Of a DNA stretch of 20,471 bases, positions 7,311 to 14,517 are shown in pieces. The first letter of the stretch is position 1. Every line of letters begins with the position of its first letter. Made by a program: the position numbers and the translations under genes. The stretch is from the NCBI GenBank assembly GCA_003557805.1, contig PWNY01000346.1, forward strand, positions 1-20,471, given 5' to 3'. The notes beneath the pieces were generated by a model, which was given only the letters and a program-made list of their open reading frames with translations, had not been told where the DNA came from and did not search any database. Source of the stretch: Bacteroidales bacterium (lineage in GTDB: Bacteria; Bacteroidota; Bacteroidia; Bacteroidales; UBA7960).

Positions 7311-8099
7311 ATGCCAGGGATATCAGCTGTAATAATATCCTATAACGAGGAGAAGTACATTGGTCAGTGCATCCGATCTCTCCAAAATGTTGCTGACGAA
7401 ATAGTGGTCGTAGATTCACTTTCAACCGACAACACACCGCAGATCTGCAGGGATCTTGGGGTGAAGTTTTTCCAGCAGAAGTTCCTTGGATATATTGAAC
7501 AGAAGAACTTTGCCATGGATAAGGCCAGCTATGATCATGTGATTTCACTCGATGCTGATGAGGCATTATCAGAGGAACTTACATCTTCAATACTGAAGGT
7601 TAAGGAAAACTGGGAATACGACGCATACAGCTTTAACAGGCTGAACCGCTTCTGTGGACACTGGCTGCGGCATACCAATTATTACCCCGACAGGAAGCTA
7701 AGGATGTGGGACAGGCGCAAAGGCAGGTGGGGGGGGGTTAACCCGCATGACAAGGTAATAATGCAGAAAGGGGCCACTTCATCAGTTTTGAAAGGGAATA
7801 TTTTGCACTGGATGTGCGATTCTTTCGAGGAACATTTGGAAACCATAAATAATTTCACTACAATTGCTGCTCGTGAAGCCTTCCGGAGCGGAACGCCCTG
7901 TTCAGCATGGAAAGTTTTCTACAAACCGGCCTGGAGGTTCATCCAGAACTATATTGTCAAAAGAGGTTTTTTGGATGGGTATATGGGATTGGTGGTAAGT
8001 TATCAGGATACATTCTCCTGTTTCCAGAAATACGCAAAATTACGTCACCTGATAATGCAGGCCGGAAAGGGCAGGAAAAGGAAAGGAACGGACTGCTGA
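7311..8099 (+). CDS. Family 2 glycosyltransferase, WaaE/KdtX-like
   Basis: The 262-residue protein is a GT-A fold glycosyltransferase resembling WaaE/KdtX enzymes, which add glucose or a similar sugar to the lipopolysaccharide inner core. The N-terminal nucleotide-sugar fold begins ISAVIISYNEEKYIGQC, followed by EIVVVDSLSTDNT and the metal-binding DxD at 81-83 in SLDADEAL. The acceptor region holds YYPDRKLRMWDRRKGRW and an invariant-looking HWMCDSFEEHL. The C-terminal part (about 200-262) is amphipathic and basic, suggesting membrane association. Codons 140-143 (WGGV) are encoded by a run of nine G at 7729-7737, a possible slippage site. It starts 14 bases after dapD. The substrate is not deducible from sequence. 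Confidence 0.85.
   Translation: MPGISAVIISYNEEKYIGQCIRSLQNVADEIVVVDSLSTDNTPQICRDLGVKFFQQKFLGYIEQKNFAMDKASYDHVISLDADEALSEELTSSILKVKENWEYDAYSFNRLNRFCGHWLRHTNYYPDRKLRMWDRRKGRWGGVNPHDKVIMQKGATSSVLKGNILHWMCDSFEEHLETINNFTTIAAREAFRSGTPCSAWKVFYKPAWRFIQNYIVKRGFLDGYMGLVVSYQDTFSCFQKYAKLRHLIMQAGKGRKRKGTDC
7729..7737 (+). repeat. Run of nine G inside the glycosyltransferase gene
   Basis: Bases 7729-7737 are all G, and the gene is in frame at this length (TGG GGG GGG GTT). Gain or loss of one G would shift the frame about 140 codons into the 262-codon gene, in the acceptor region. It is the longest G run I noticed in the window. It could be a natural on/off slippage tract or a chance codon run. Confidence 0.9.
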
Positions 8100-8106
8100 T
8101 GAAGGG

Positions 8107-8137
8107 TTTGGCATGACTATTGAACATTATTATTTTG
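8107..8137 (+). promoter_or_regulatory. Possible weak promoter before tsaC
   Basis: TTTG at 8107-8110 is followed after 20 bases by TATTTTG at 8131-8137, which misses the TAnnTTTG consensus by one spacer base. The -33/-7 spacing fits the phylum. A start near 8144 would leave a leader of about 8 bases to the ATG at 8152, or about 17 bases to the in-frame ATG at 8161. Weak evidence, by eye. Confidence 0.3.
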
Positions 8138-8151
8138 TGTAACCTTTAATT

Positions 8152-8730
8152 ATGCTACGTATGTCGCTCGATGTTGATGTGAAAGCTGCTGTTGATGTAC
8201 TCAGAAGGGGCGGTATCATTCTGTACCCCACCGATACCATATGGGGTATTGGTTGCGATGCGACCAATCAAAAGGCTGTTGAAAAGGTATACCGTATAAA
8301 GGAAAGGGTATATGAAAAATCGATGATAATCCTGGTGAGCGATCTTGAAATGCTCAGGAATTATGTCAGCGACATTCCCGAAACTGCCGAAGAGCTTATA
8401 TACAGTGTTTCAGACCCTATAACCATAATATACCCAGAGGGCCGTAGCCTGCCCAAAAACGTGACTGCCTCAGACGGCTCCATTGCAATCAGGATACCAA
8501 AGCATGATTTCTGCCAGAGCCTTATAAGGGAGTTTGGCAAACCGATAACCTCAACATCCGCAAATGTCAGCGGTGCACCAAACCCCTACTCATACAGCGG
8601 CATTGTAGAACCTGTCAAGGAGGCAGTCGATTTTATCGTTTCAATCGCGCATCAGTCCTTAAGCAGGCCAAAGCCATCTACTATTGTTAAGTTAGACAAA
8701 AACGGTGAGATACAGGTTATTAGGAATTAA
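8152..8730 (+). CDS. tsaC: L-threonylcarbamoyladenylate synthase (TsaC/Sua5 family)
   Basis: This enzyme makes threonylcarbamoyl-AMP from threonine, bicarbonate and ATP, the first step of the t6A modification at position 37 of ANN-decoding tRNAs. The 192-residue YrdC domain shows YPTDTIWGIGCDA (25-37), the KxR element K50-E-R52 in YRIKER, SIAIRIP (110-116) and STSANVSGA (134-142). The length is that of the short bacterial TsaC/YwlC type without the extra Sua5 C-terminal domain. I kept the ATG at 8152; the ATG at 8161 (three codons in) is equally possible and would leave more room after the weak promoter upstream. The next gene is another tRNA-maturation enzyme, 32 bases downstream on the same strand. 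Confidence 0.94.
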   Translation: MLRMSLDVDVKAAVDVLRRGGIILYPTDTIWGIGCDATNQKAVEKVYRIKERVYEKSMIILVSDLEMLRNYVSDIPETAEELIYSVSDPITIIYPEGRSLPKNVTASDGSIAIRIPKHDFCQSLIREFGKPITSTSANVSGAPNPYSYSGIVEPVKEAVDFIVSIAHQSLSRPKPSTIVKLDKNGEIQVIRN

Positions 8731-8762
8731 TTGATTTACATTTACTGCAATCAGCTCTGATA

Positions 8763-10190
8763 GTGACAGATTTTAACAAATACCTTGATAATAAAATTTT
8801 TACTGTTACTGCCGAGGCATCCTCAAAGCTGGATAAACCCGTTTACGTTATCGGAGGATGGGTAAGGGATATATTCCTGGGGCGGGAATCTAAGGATATT
8901 GATATAGTCGTTGTTGGAAACGGGCTGGAACTCGCAACCCTGGTAGCCGGCAAACTTGACCGTAAGGATAAGCTTAAAGTATTCAAAAAGTTCGGTACGG
9001 CCATGCTTCGCTATAAAGGCTGGCAGGTAGAATTTGTTGGTGCAAGAAAGGAGTCCTACAGGGAGGACTCCAGGAAACCGGTCGTTGAGGAGGCCTCCCT
9101 TGAAGAGGATATTAGCCGAAGGGACTTTACGGTTAATTCAATGGCCGTTTCACTTAACAGGAGTGATTTCGGGAAGTTGATCGATCCTTTTGGCGGGCTG
9201 AATGATCTCGAAAACAGGCTAATACGAACCCCGCTTGATCCCGGGGTCACCTATTCCGATGATCCTTTGAGGATGATGAGGGCTATACGCTTTGCCACTG
9301 AACTAGATTTTGATATAGATCCTGTTTCTTTCGATGCCATAAAGAAGAATGCCTCCCGTATAAAAATTGTTTCCATTGAAAGGGTAATGGATGAGTTCAA
9401 TAAGATAATGCTTTCTGATATACCCGGAAAAGGTTTAAAGATGCTGAGGGCTTCAGGACTTCTAAAGTACTTTTTCCCTGAGCTTGATGCACTGCACGGT
9501 GTTGAGACCGTAAATGGGAATGCACACAAGGATAACTTTTTTCATACCATACAGGTACTTGACAAGCTTGCCGGGAAAACCGGTGACCTATGGCTTAGGT
9601 GGGCCGCACTTCTGCATGATATAGCCAAACCACTGACCAGGAAGTATGTTGAGGGTACCGGATGGACATTTCACGGTCACGAGCACCTGGGAAGCAAAAT
9701 GGTCGAAAGGATATTCAGGCGGCTCAGGTTACCTGTCAATGAGAAGATGAAGTATGTAAGAAAACTGGTTTTGCTGCATTTAAGGCCCATTGCCCTTACA
9801 GAAAGTGTTGTGAGTGATTCTGCGGTAAGAAGGCTGTTGTTCGAAGCGGGTGATGACATTGATGACCTGATGATGCTTTGTGAAGCTGACATTACCTCTG
9901 GCAACAGGGCCAAGGTTGAAAAATATCTCAGGAACTTTTCACTTGTAAGACAAAAACTCAGGGAGATTGAAGAGAAGGACCGTATAAGGAACTGGCAGCC
10001 ACCCGTATCGGGCGAGGATATCATGAAAGCCTTCGGTATAGGTCCGGGAAAGGAGGTGGGTATTATCAAGACAGCCATAAGGGAGGCAATACTGGACGGA
10101 AAGATCCCGAATCAGAGGGAAAATGCCCTGGAACTTATGTACAGGGAGGGTGAAAAGCTAGGGTTGAATGCCGTTACAAAGCTTCAATAA
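8763..10190 (+). CDS. cca: CCA tRNA nucleotidyltransferase-type protein with HD domain
   Basis: The 475-residue protein belongs to the class II tRNA nucleotidyltransferase / poly(A) polymerase superfamily, which adds or repairs the 3'-terminal CCA of tRNA. Visible motifs are GGWVRD (31-36), the metal-binding D45-x-D47 in KDIDIVVVG, RRDFTVNSMAV (119-129) and the nucleotide-selecting block DDPLRMMRAIRFATEL (167-182). A C-terminal HD phosphohydrolase domain follows, with H261, HD at 285-286 and HGHEH at 304-308, a fusion common in Bacteroidota. The start is GTG at 8763; no in-frame ATG lies nearby upstream and the sequence begins as homologues do (short lead, then YVIGGWVRD). CCA-adding and poly(A) polymerase members are hard to separate by eye; the tRNA context (tsaC, miaA) supports CCA addition. 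Confidence 0.9.
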   Translation: MTDFNKYLDNKIFTVTAEASSKLDKPVYVIGGWVRDIFLGRESKDIDIVVVGNGLELATLVAGKLDRKDKLKVFKKFGTAMLRYKGWQVEFVGARKESYREDSRKPVVEEASLEEDISRRDFTVNSMAVSLNRSDFGKLIDPFGGLNDLENRLIRTPLDPGVTYSDDPLRMMRAIRFATELDFDIDPVSFDAIKKNASRIKIVSIERVMDEFNKIMLSDIPGKGLKMLRASGLLKYFFPELDALHGVETVNGNAHKDNFFHTIQVLDKLAGKTGDLWLRWAALLHDIAKPLTRKYVEGTGWTFHGHEHLGSKMVERIFRRLRLPVNEKMKYVRKLVLLHLRPIALTESVVSDSAVRRLLFEAGDDIDDLMMLCEADITSGNRAKVEKYLRNFSLVRQKLREIEEKDRIRNWQPPVSGEDIMKAFGIGPGKEVGIIKTAIREAILDGKIPNQRENALELMYREGEKLGLNAVTKLQ

Positions 10191-10234
10191 CCGGTAGCTG
10201 TCAGCAAGTGTCCGGTTCATTCCAGGCTTTTTCT
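10189..10234 (+). terminator. Possible weak terminator after the nucleotidyltransferase gene
   Basis: AACCGG at 10189-10194 and CCGGTT at 10212-10217 form a perfect 6-bp inverted repeat with a 17-base loop. A T-rich stretch (CTTTTTCTT, 10226-10234) follows about 8 bases later. The distance to the T tract is longer than usual, so this may not terminate. The first stem bases overlap the nucleotidyltransferase stop codon. Confidence 0.25.
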
Positions 10235-10258
10235 TAACACCCTTTGAAAATTGTCTTG

Positions 10259-10266
10259 TATATTTG
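10259..10266 (+). promoter_or_regulatory. Putative -7 promoter box for the PRiA4b-like gene and miaA
   Basis: TATATTTG at 10259-10266 matches TAnnTTTG exactly. No ideal -33 element is seen: the nearest TTTG, at 10243-10246, is only 12 bases upstream. Transcription would start near 10273, about 23 bases before the ATG at 10296. The box lies downstream of the alternative ATG at 10251, which argues against that start. Confidence 0.45.
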
Positions 10267-10295
10267 CATTAAACAAAGGGATAGGGGATAGCTGT

Positions 10296-10994
10296 ATGAT
10301 CATTTATAAATTCAAGATCAGCTTTGAGGATCATGATGACTTCCTTAGGGAGTTGGAACTGCGCGCAGATCAGACATTTGAGGACTTCCACCAGGCTTTG
10401 CTCGGCAACCTGGGGCTGGATCCCGGTATGCTTGCCTCGTTTTTTATATGTGACCACCGTTTCCGCAAGCAAAAGGAGATACAGCTGTCTGAAATGAACC
10501 CTTCGGCACCGGAAGAACATAAAGAGAGTGGAACCAGTCCTGTTACTGGCAGCAGGGATGATATTGAGCAGGTTGACCTAAAGGAAGATAAGGCCGGTGA
10601 AACAGAACAAGAGGCTAAGGGCGGTCAGAGTGACAGAACGCTGTTGATGCATGAATGTGCGATGAAGGACTTTATCGATGATCCTCACCAGCGTCTTCTT
10701 TTTGTTTACGACTACATTAACCAGTGGACCTTTTATATAGAACTGGTCAAGATTATGCCTGCACCTGGCGGTATTACATATCCCAGGTTCAGCAAATCGA
10801 CCGGACCGGTACCCCGTGAACTTCTTGCCACTCCAAAACAAATGCCCGGAGTTGAGACGCCATCGGATTTTTCTTTTGGAGATAGCGAAATCACTCCCGG
10901 GGACCTTTCTGATTTTGACCAGATAGAGGGTGCTGATGATACCTTTGAGGATAATACCGGCGAAGGTGACTATGACCCCGACGATGAGAAATAA
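10296..10994 (+). CDS. PRiA4b ORF-3-like / IS1096 TnpR-passenger-like acidic protein, conserved before miaA
   Basis: The 232-residue cytoplasmic protein matches the family named after plasmid pRiA4b ORF-3 and the IS1096 passenger 'TnpR'; no biochemical activity is established for it. The N-terminal part (1-60) begins MIIYKFKISFEDHDDFLREL and contains TFEDFHQALL and SFFICDHRF. After a charged, low-complexity linker (about 68-112, Glu/Lys/Gly rich) the second half of the domain appears (DDPHQRLLFVYDYINQWTFYIELVKI). The last 40 residues are almost purely acidic (GDSEITPGDLSDFD to DPDDEK). I chose ATG 10296 over ATG 10251 because homologues start MIYKF and a promoter box sits at 10259-10266. Its end overlaps the miaA start by 11 bases, so the two are probably translationally coupled. 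Despite the transposon-derived family name there are no transposase or terminal repeats here. Confidence 0.75.
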   Translation: MIIYKFKISFEDHDDFLRELELRADQTFEDFHQALLGNLGLDPGMLASFFICDHRFRKQKEIQLSEMNPSAPEEHKESGTSPVTGSRDDIEQVDLKEDKAGETEQEAKGGQSDRTLLMHECAMKDFIDDPHQRLLFVYDYINQWTFYIELVKIMPAPGGITYPRFSKSTGPVPRELLATPKQMPGVETPSDFSFGDSEITPGDLSDFDQIEGADDTFEDNTGEGDYDPDDEK

Positions 10995-11883
10995 GACCCT
11001 TGCAGTTATTACCGGTCCTACCGCTGTTGGAAAAACTGCCCTGAGTATCGGTATTGCAGTTGAACTTGGTGCTGAGATCGTATCAGCAGATGCCCGCCAG
11101 TTTTACAGGGAAATGTCAATCGGCACGGCAAAGCCAGGCAGGCAAGAGCTGGGCATGTGCCCGCACCATTTCATTGATCACCTGTCGGTGCACGACTACT
11201 ACAACGCATCCCTTTATGAATCTCAAGCCCTTGAAACCATAGAAACCCTTTTTAAAAAAGATGACTATGTGGTTATGTGCGGAGGCTCTGGCCTGTATGT
11301 TGATGCTGTTTGTTATGGATTTGACAATGTTCCGGGATATGACCCTCAAATAAGGGAAAGAGTTTACGGTTTCTATAACAAAAATGGTATTGTAGGTTTG
11401 AGGCAGTGGCTTAAAAAGATTGATCCCCTGTATTATGGCCAGGCCGATATTGCAAATCCAAAACGGTTAATGCGCGCCCTTGAAGTATACCTTTCGTCTG
11501 GTATTCCTTATTCCTCATTCAGGAAAAACATACGAAACAACCGGGATTTCAAAATAAGGAAAATTGTCCTGGACCTGCCTCGCAATGAACTCTTCTCTGC
11601 CATTAATAAACGGACGGGTAATATGGTAAGGCAGGGGCTTGTTGAGGAAGCATGGGGGCTGTATAACCTAAGGCATCTTAATGCACTGAATACCGTTGGC
11701 TATAAGGAGATTTTCTCCTGGATAAGCAATAAGTGGCCTCTGGAAACAGCTATTGAGAAGATCAGGGTAAATACCAGGAAATATGCCAAAAGGCAGATAA
11801 CCTGGTTCAAGAGATACAGGGATGCGGCACTTTATCATCCGGCCGACAAAAAGGGAATAATAAAATATATAACGCAGGATTAG
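10984..11883 (+). CDS. miaA: tRNA dimethylallyltransferase
   Basis: MiaA transfers a dimethylallyl group to N6 of adenosine 37 in tRNAs that read UNN codons. The 299-residue protein opens with the P-loop GPTAVGKT (residues 11-18), then has SADARQFYREMSIGTAKP with the catalytic Asp, HHFIDHLSV, VMCGGSGLYVDAV, and the C-terminal KRQITWFKRYRDA. I place the start at ATG 10984 (MRNKTLAVITGPTAVGKT) rather than the in-frame ATG at 10930, since homologues begin only a few residues before the P-loop. The start lies inside the last codons of the upstream acidic-protein gene (11-base overlap). It is convergent with the kinase gene, with only 9 bases between stops. Function is secure. Confidence 0.96.
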   Translation: MRNKTLAVITGPTAVGKTALSIGIAVELGAEIVSADARQFYREMSIGTAKPGRQELGMCPHHFIDHLSVHDYYNASLYESQALETIETLFKKDDYVVMCGGSGLYVDAVCYGFDNVPGYDPQIRERVYGFYNKNGIVGLRQWLKKIDPLYYGQADIANPKRLMRALEVYLSSGIPYSSFRKNIRNNRDFKIRKIVLDLPRNELFSAINKRTGNMVRQGLVEEAWGLYNLRHLNALNTVGYKEIFSWISNKWPLETAIEKIRVNTRKYAKRQITWFKRYRDAALYHPADKKGIIKYITQD

Positions 11884-11909
11884 CCTTACAGGCTAAGGTT
11901 TTAGTTTTT
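11880..11909 (+). terminator. Hairpin between the convergent miaA and kinase genes
   Basis: TTAGCCT (11880-11886) and AGGCTAA (11890-11896) form a perfect 7-bp stem with a three-base loop (TAC). On the plus strand it is followed by a broken T tract (GGTTTTAGTTTTT, to 11909), consistent with a terminator for miaA. The minus strand lacks a good T run directly after the stem. The stop codons of both genes (TAG at 11881-11883 on plus; TAG read from 11895-11893 on minus) lie within the two arms. Confidence 0.5.
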
Positions 11910-12741
11910 CAGCATGGTAAGCCGTCAATCTTTCAAGTGGGCCTGGCAGGTATATTTCGGGTGTAATACCTGCCTTGCGTGCTGATTTTTCAAACACTTC
12001 GCGGAAGTTCCAGGCGACTGAACCAACACACCCCAGTGGTAATGAAGAGCTATCCTTTAACCTGAGAACTTGTTCTTTGAAAAAACTGTCAAAGCAACCT
12101 TCAACCAGCTTATATACGTATTGAGTGCCCAGGTTTTCTTTCAACAAGGGTGCAAAAGAGGCCAAAAACCTGCCTGGTTCTTTTCCCCTGTAAATCCTTT
12201 TTAATACCGCCTCCCTGTCAAGACCTGTTCTTTTATGGAATGCACTTTCAATATTGTGAGGTACCCGCTGTTTCAGATAATCACTTATGAAAGTCCTGCC
12301 CATATGTGTGCCGCTTCCCTCGTCACCGAAAAGCCATCCCGCCGAAAAAAGCCGTTCACTTATATTTTGCCCGTCAAATACACAGGAGTTTGACCCCGTT
12401 CCCAGGATACATGCGATACCCGGCCTGTTTTTGAAAAGGGCCCGGGCAGCACCCATAAGATCACATAAGACACTTATTTCTGCGCCCGGAAATACGCCTT
12501 TGAGAGCATTTGCAATATACTCCCTGTTGGCTTTCGTACCGCAGCCGGCACCATAAAAGAAGACTGAGTCAATTTCCCTGATTGAAAATCCCTCAAGATT
12601 TTTCTTTAATATCGCTGCCAGCTCGTCACCTTGCACAAAGTACGGGTTCAATCCCTTTGCCCTGAAGACCTTCAAAACCTTGTTACCTTCCAGGATTGCC
12701 CAGTCGGACTTGGTACTGCCGCTATCTGTTATCAGTATCAT
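11893..12741 (-). CDS. BadF/BadG-type ATPase family kinase, probable amino-sugar (GlcNAc/MurNAc) kinase
   Basis: The 282-residue protein has the actin/hexokinase-like ATPase fold of the BadF/BadG/BcrA/BcrD family. Characterised members of similar size phosphorylate N-acetylglucosamine or N-acetylmuramic acid. The phosphate-1 loop is DSGSTKSDW (6-14), GLNPYF lies at 30-35, the adenosine/phosphate-2 region is LGTGSNSCVFDG (113-124), and a conserved GWLFGDEGSGTHMGR spans 135-149. These features match the Bacteroidota group annotated as N-acetylglucosamine kinase. Its start overlaps the cdaA stop by ATGA (12738-12741), so it is translated in coupling with the diadenylate cyclase and is last in the folP-cdaA-kinase unit. 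The exact sugar cannot be told from the sequence. Confidence 0.82.
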   Translation of the reverse strand: MILITDSGSTKSDWAILEGNKVLKVFRAKGLNPYFVQGDELAAILKKNLEGFSIREIDSVFFYGAGCGTKANREYIANALKGVFPGAEISVLCDLMGAARALFKNRPGIACILGTGSNSCVFDGQNISERLFSAGWLFGDEGSGTHMGRTFISDYLKQRVPHNIESAFHKRTGLDREAVLKRIYRGKEPGRFLASFAPLLKENLGTQYVYKLVEGCFDSFFKEQVLRLKDSSSLPLGCVGSVAWNFREVFEKSARKAGITPEIYLPGPLERLTAYHAEKLKP

Positions 12742-13571
12742 GAAGCCTTGCTTTTTGACGGTGCTTCAGCATCGCTTTCTGCAAGAAACTCCTTTGCCAG
12801 CAGCTCCTTAAGCTGCAAGGGTTTGATGTTTCGTTTGATCTCTCCTGCCTTTGACCAGGATATCTTACCGGTCTGTTCACTTACCACCAGCGCCACTGCA
12901 TCGGATTGTTCGGTTATACCAAGTGCTGCCCTGTGCCTGAGACCAAAAGTTGCCGGTACCTTGCGGAGTTCACTGATCGGCAAAACACACCGGGCAGCCT
13001 TTATTCTGTTGTTGGTGATAATTACTGCGCCGTCGTGCAGCGGGCTGTTCTTATAAAAAATGGATCCTATGAGCTGCTCTGAGATCACTGCGTCAATACG
13101 CTGGCCGGTCTCTGCGAATGACTCCAGTTCACTTTGGTGCGTTATTACTATTAATGCCCCGGTCTTTTGTTCCGACAATGACTCCAGGGCATTTACAATT
13201 GCAGGTATGTTAAGCTCCTTTTGGGTCTCAATCTGCCAGACACCCTTGAATATGCTACGTGATCCTTTACTTACAAAGGTCCTTTTGCCAATGATCAGCA
13301 AAAACTTGCGGATCTCGGGCTGGAAAACAATGATAAGGGCGAGTACACCGACCGAAATAAACTGCCCCAAAATAGCCGTAAGCAGCTCCATCTCGAATAT
13401 TCTCACCAGCCACCAAACCAGGTAGACAGACAGGATACCAAGGAATATGTTGATTGTACCGGTACCCTTGATGAGCAGGTATAGCTGGTATAGCAGCATT
13501 GCGACCAGGACAATATCCAGTATATCGAGCAGTCTAATCTGAATAATGGCCGGCAGGAATATTTCAGGCAT
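12738..13571 (-). CDS. cdaA: Membrane diadenylate cyclase CdaA (c-di-AMP synthase)
   Basis: CdaA condenses two ATP into cyclic di-AMP, a signal for osmotic and cell-wall homeostasis. The 277-residue protein has three N-terminal membrane segments (about 12-33, 39-57 and 63-83), then the DAC/DisA_N catalytic domain (about 105-240). The catalytic DGA is at 180-182 (HDGAVIITNN) and the RHR motif at 212-214 (FGLRHRAALGITE); both are intact. The usual GTRHR is GLRHR here. The C-terminus is a charged tail (SDAEAPSKSKAS). In Firmicutes cdaA is followed by cdaR and glmM; here it lies between folP (42 bases upstream) and an amino-sugar kinase (ATGA overlap). No YbbR-domain regulator is in this window. 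Confidence 0.95.
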   Translation of the reverse strand: MPEIFLPAIIQIRLLDILDIVLVAMLLYQLYLLIKGTGTINIFLGILSVYLVWWLVRIFEMELLTAILGQFISVGVLALIIVFQPEIRKFLLIIGKRTFVSKGSRSIFKGVWQIETQKELNIPAIVNALESLSEQKTGALIVITHQSELESFAETGQRIDAVISEQLIGSIFYKNSPLHDGAVIITNNRIKAARCVLPISELRKVPATFGLRHRAALGITEQSDAVALVVSEQTGKISWSKAGEIKRNIKPLQLKELLAKEFLAESDAEAPSKSKAS

Positions 13572-13613
13572 ATGGCTAATTGCTTTTTTTCAGAAAGTCT
13601 AAAGTTAATTTTT

Positions 13614-14474
13614 TTATTCCTGGCTTTTGTAAAAATCAACGATTTTTATCGCTTCCTCGGCTTCCCTTGAGTCATGAACCCTCAGAATGTCAGCTCCTTT
13701 CAAAAGGGCAATGGTGTTGAGTACTGTTGTTCCGTTAAGAGCATCTTCTGGGCCTGACCCGAGCACCCTGTTTATCATTGATTTTCTGGAAACACCCACC
13801 ATCAGGGGCAGGTCAAATATCCTGAAATACTCCAGATTTGCCATAAGCTGGTAATTTTGCTCCACTGTTTTTCCGAAGCCAAAGCCAGGATCGATAATAA
13901 TGTCATGAACGCCTAGGGAGTTAAGTATCTCAAGCTTTTCAGAGAAGAAGGAGGCAATATCCATCACAAGATTCCTGTACCTGGGGTTCTGCTGCATATT
14001 ATCAGGCCTGCCCTGCATATGCATAATTATGTATGGCAGCTTCAGCCGGCCAATTGTATTGAACATTTCAGGGTCAAGCCTTCCCGACGAAATATCGTTT
14101 ATCATATGTGCACCGTTATCTGCTGCAGCCATTGCCGTCGATGAATTGTATGTGTCGACCGATATTATTGCCTCAGGGAATTGCCTTGATATTGCTTTAA
14201 GCGAGGGCATCAACCTTTTTCTTTCCTCCACAGGTTCAATTATACCCGCCCCGGGCCTGCTTGAGGCTGCACCTATATCCAGGATGTCTGCCCCGTTGCC
14301 AAGCAGCTCTTCGGCACGCTTGATCGCATCCAATGGGTGACGTATCCTTCCGCCGTCGTAAAATGAATCGGGAGTAATATTAATGACTCCCATGACTAAA
14401 GGTGAGGATAAATTTATAATTTTGCCTTTACAGTTAAGGGTCCTTTTGGGGCGGAAGAAACCTTCTATACTCAT
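13614..14474 (-). CDS. folP: Dihydropteroate synthase
   Basis: FolP joins p-aminobenzoate to the pterin diphosphate in folate synthesis and is the sulfonamide target. In the 286-residue form, motifs are VMGVINITPDSFYDGG (27-42), ADILDIGAASSRPGA (62-76), ISVDTYN (104-110), INDISSG, IIDPGFGFGKT and MVGVSRKS, ending with the LRVHD loop. I place the start at ATG 14474. The ATG at 14534 would add 20 residues with a hydrophobic stretch and would run over the start codon of the divergent DUF1599 gene. The 43 bases between the two starts (14475-14517) must contain much of both promoters; I could not identify a convincing -7 box for either. cdaA follows after 42 bases. Confidence 0.96.
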   Translation of the reverse strand: MSIEGFFRPKRTLNCKGKIINLSSPLVMGVINITPDSFYDGGRIRHPLDAIKRAEELLGNGADILDIGAASSRPGAGIIEPVEERKRLMPSLKAISRQFPEAIISVDTYNSSTAMAAADNGAHMINDISSGRLDPEMFNTIGRLKLPYIIMHMQGRPDNMQQNPRYRNLVMDIASFFSEKLEILNSLGVHDIIIDPGFGFGKTVEQNYQLMANLEYFRIFDLPLMVGVSRKSMINRVLGSGPEDALNGTTVLNTIALLKGADILRVHDSREAEEAIKIVDFYKSQE

Positions 14475-14517
14475 TTGGTGCCTGCAGTTTTCCAGAAAAT
14501 AATACCAAAAAAGGACA

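Noticed and set aside
7147..7566. Open frame of 139 codons on the minus strand over dapD and the glycosyltransferase
   Set aside because: It is a shadow frame with Cys/His-rich random-looking composition and crosses two real genes.
9677..10078. Open frame of 133 codons on the minus strand inside the nucleotidyltransferase gene
   Set aside because: It is antisense to a gene with clear motifs, is Ser/Leu-rich as expected of a reversed frame, and resembles no family.
10296..10994. A mobile element, because the family name refers to IS1096 TnpR and a plasmid ORF
   Set aside because: There is no transposase, terminal inverted repeat or target duplication, and the gene is woven into the miaA start.
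12631..13056. Open frame of 141 codons on the plus strand across the kinase/cdaA junction
   Set aside because: It runs antisense to two well-supported genes with intact motifs and shows no recognisable domain.
13600..13607. TAACTTTA on the minus strand before cdaA as a possible internal promoter
   Set aside because: It misses the last, most conserved G of the consensus, and the gap is short enough for simple read-through from folP.
14417..14424. TAATTTTG, a -7 box match on the plus strand upstream of the DUF1599 gene
   Set aside because: It lies inside the folP coding region, about 94 bases from the start, with no -33 partner; a chance match in AT-rich sequence is likely.
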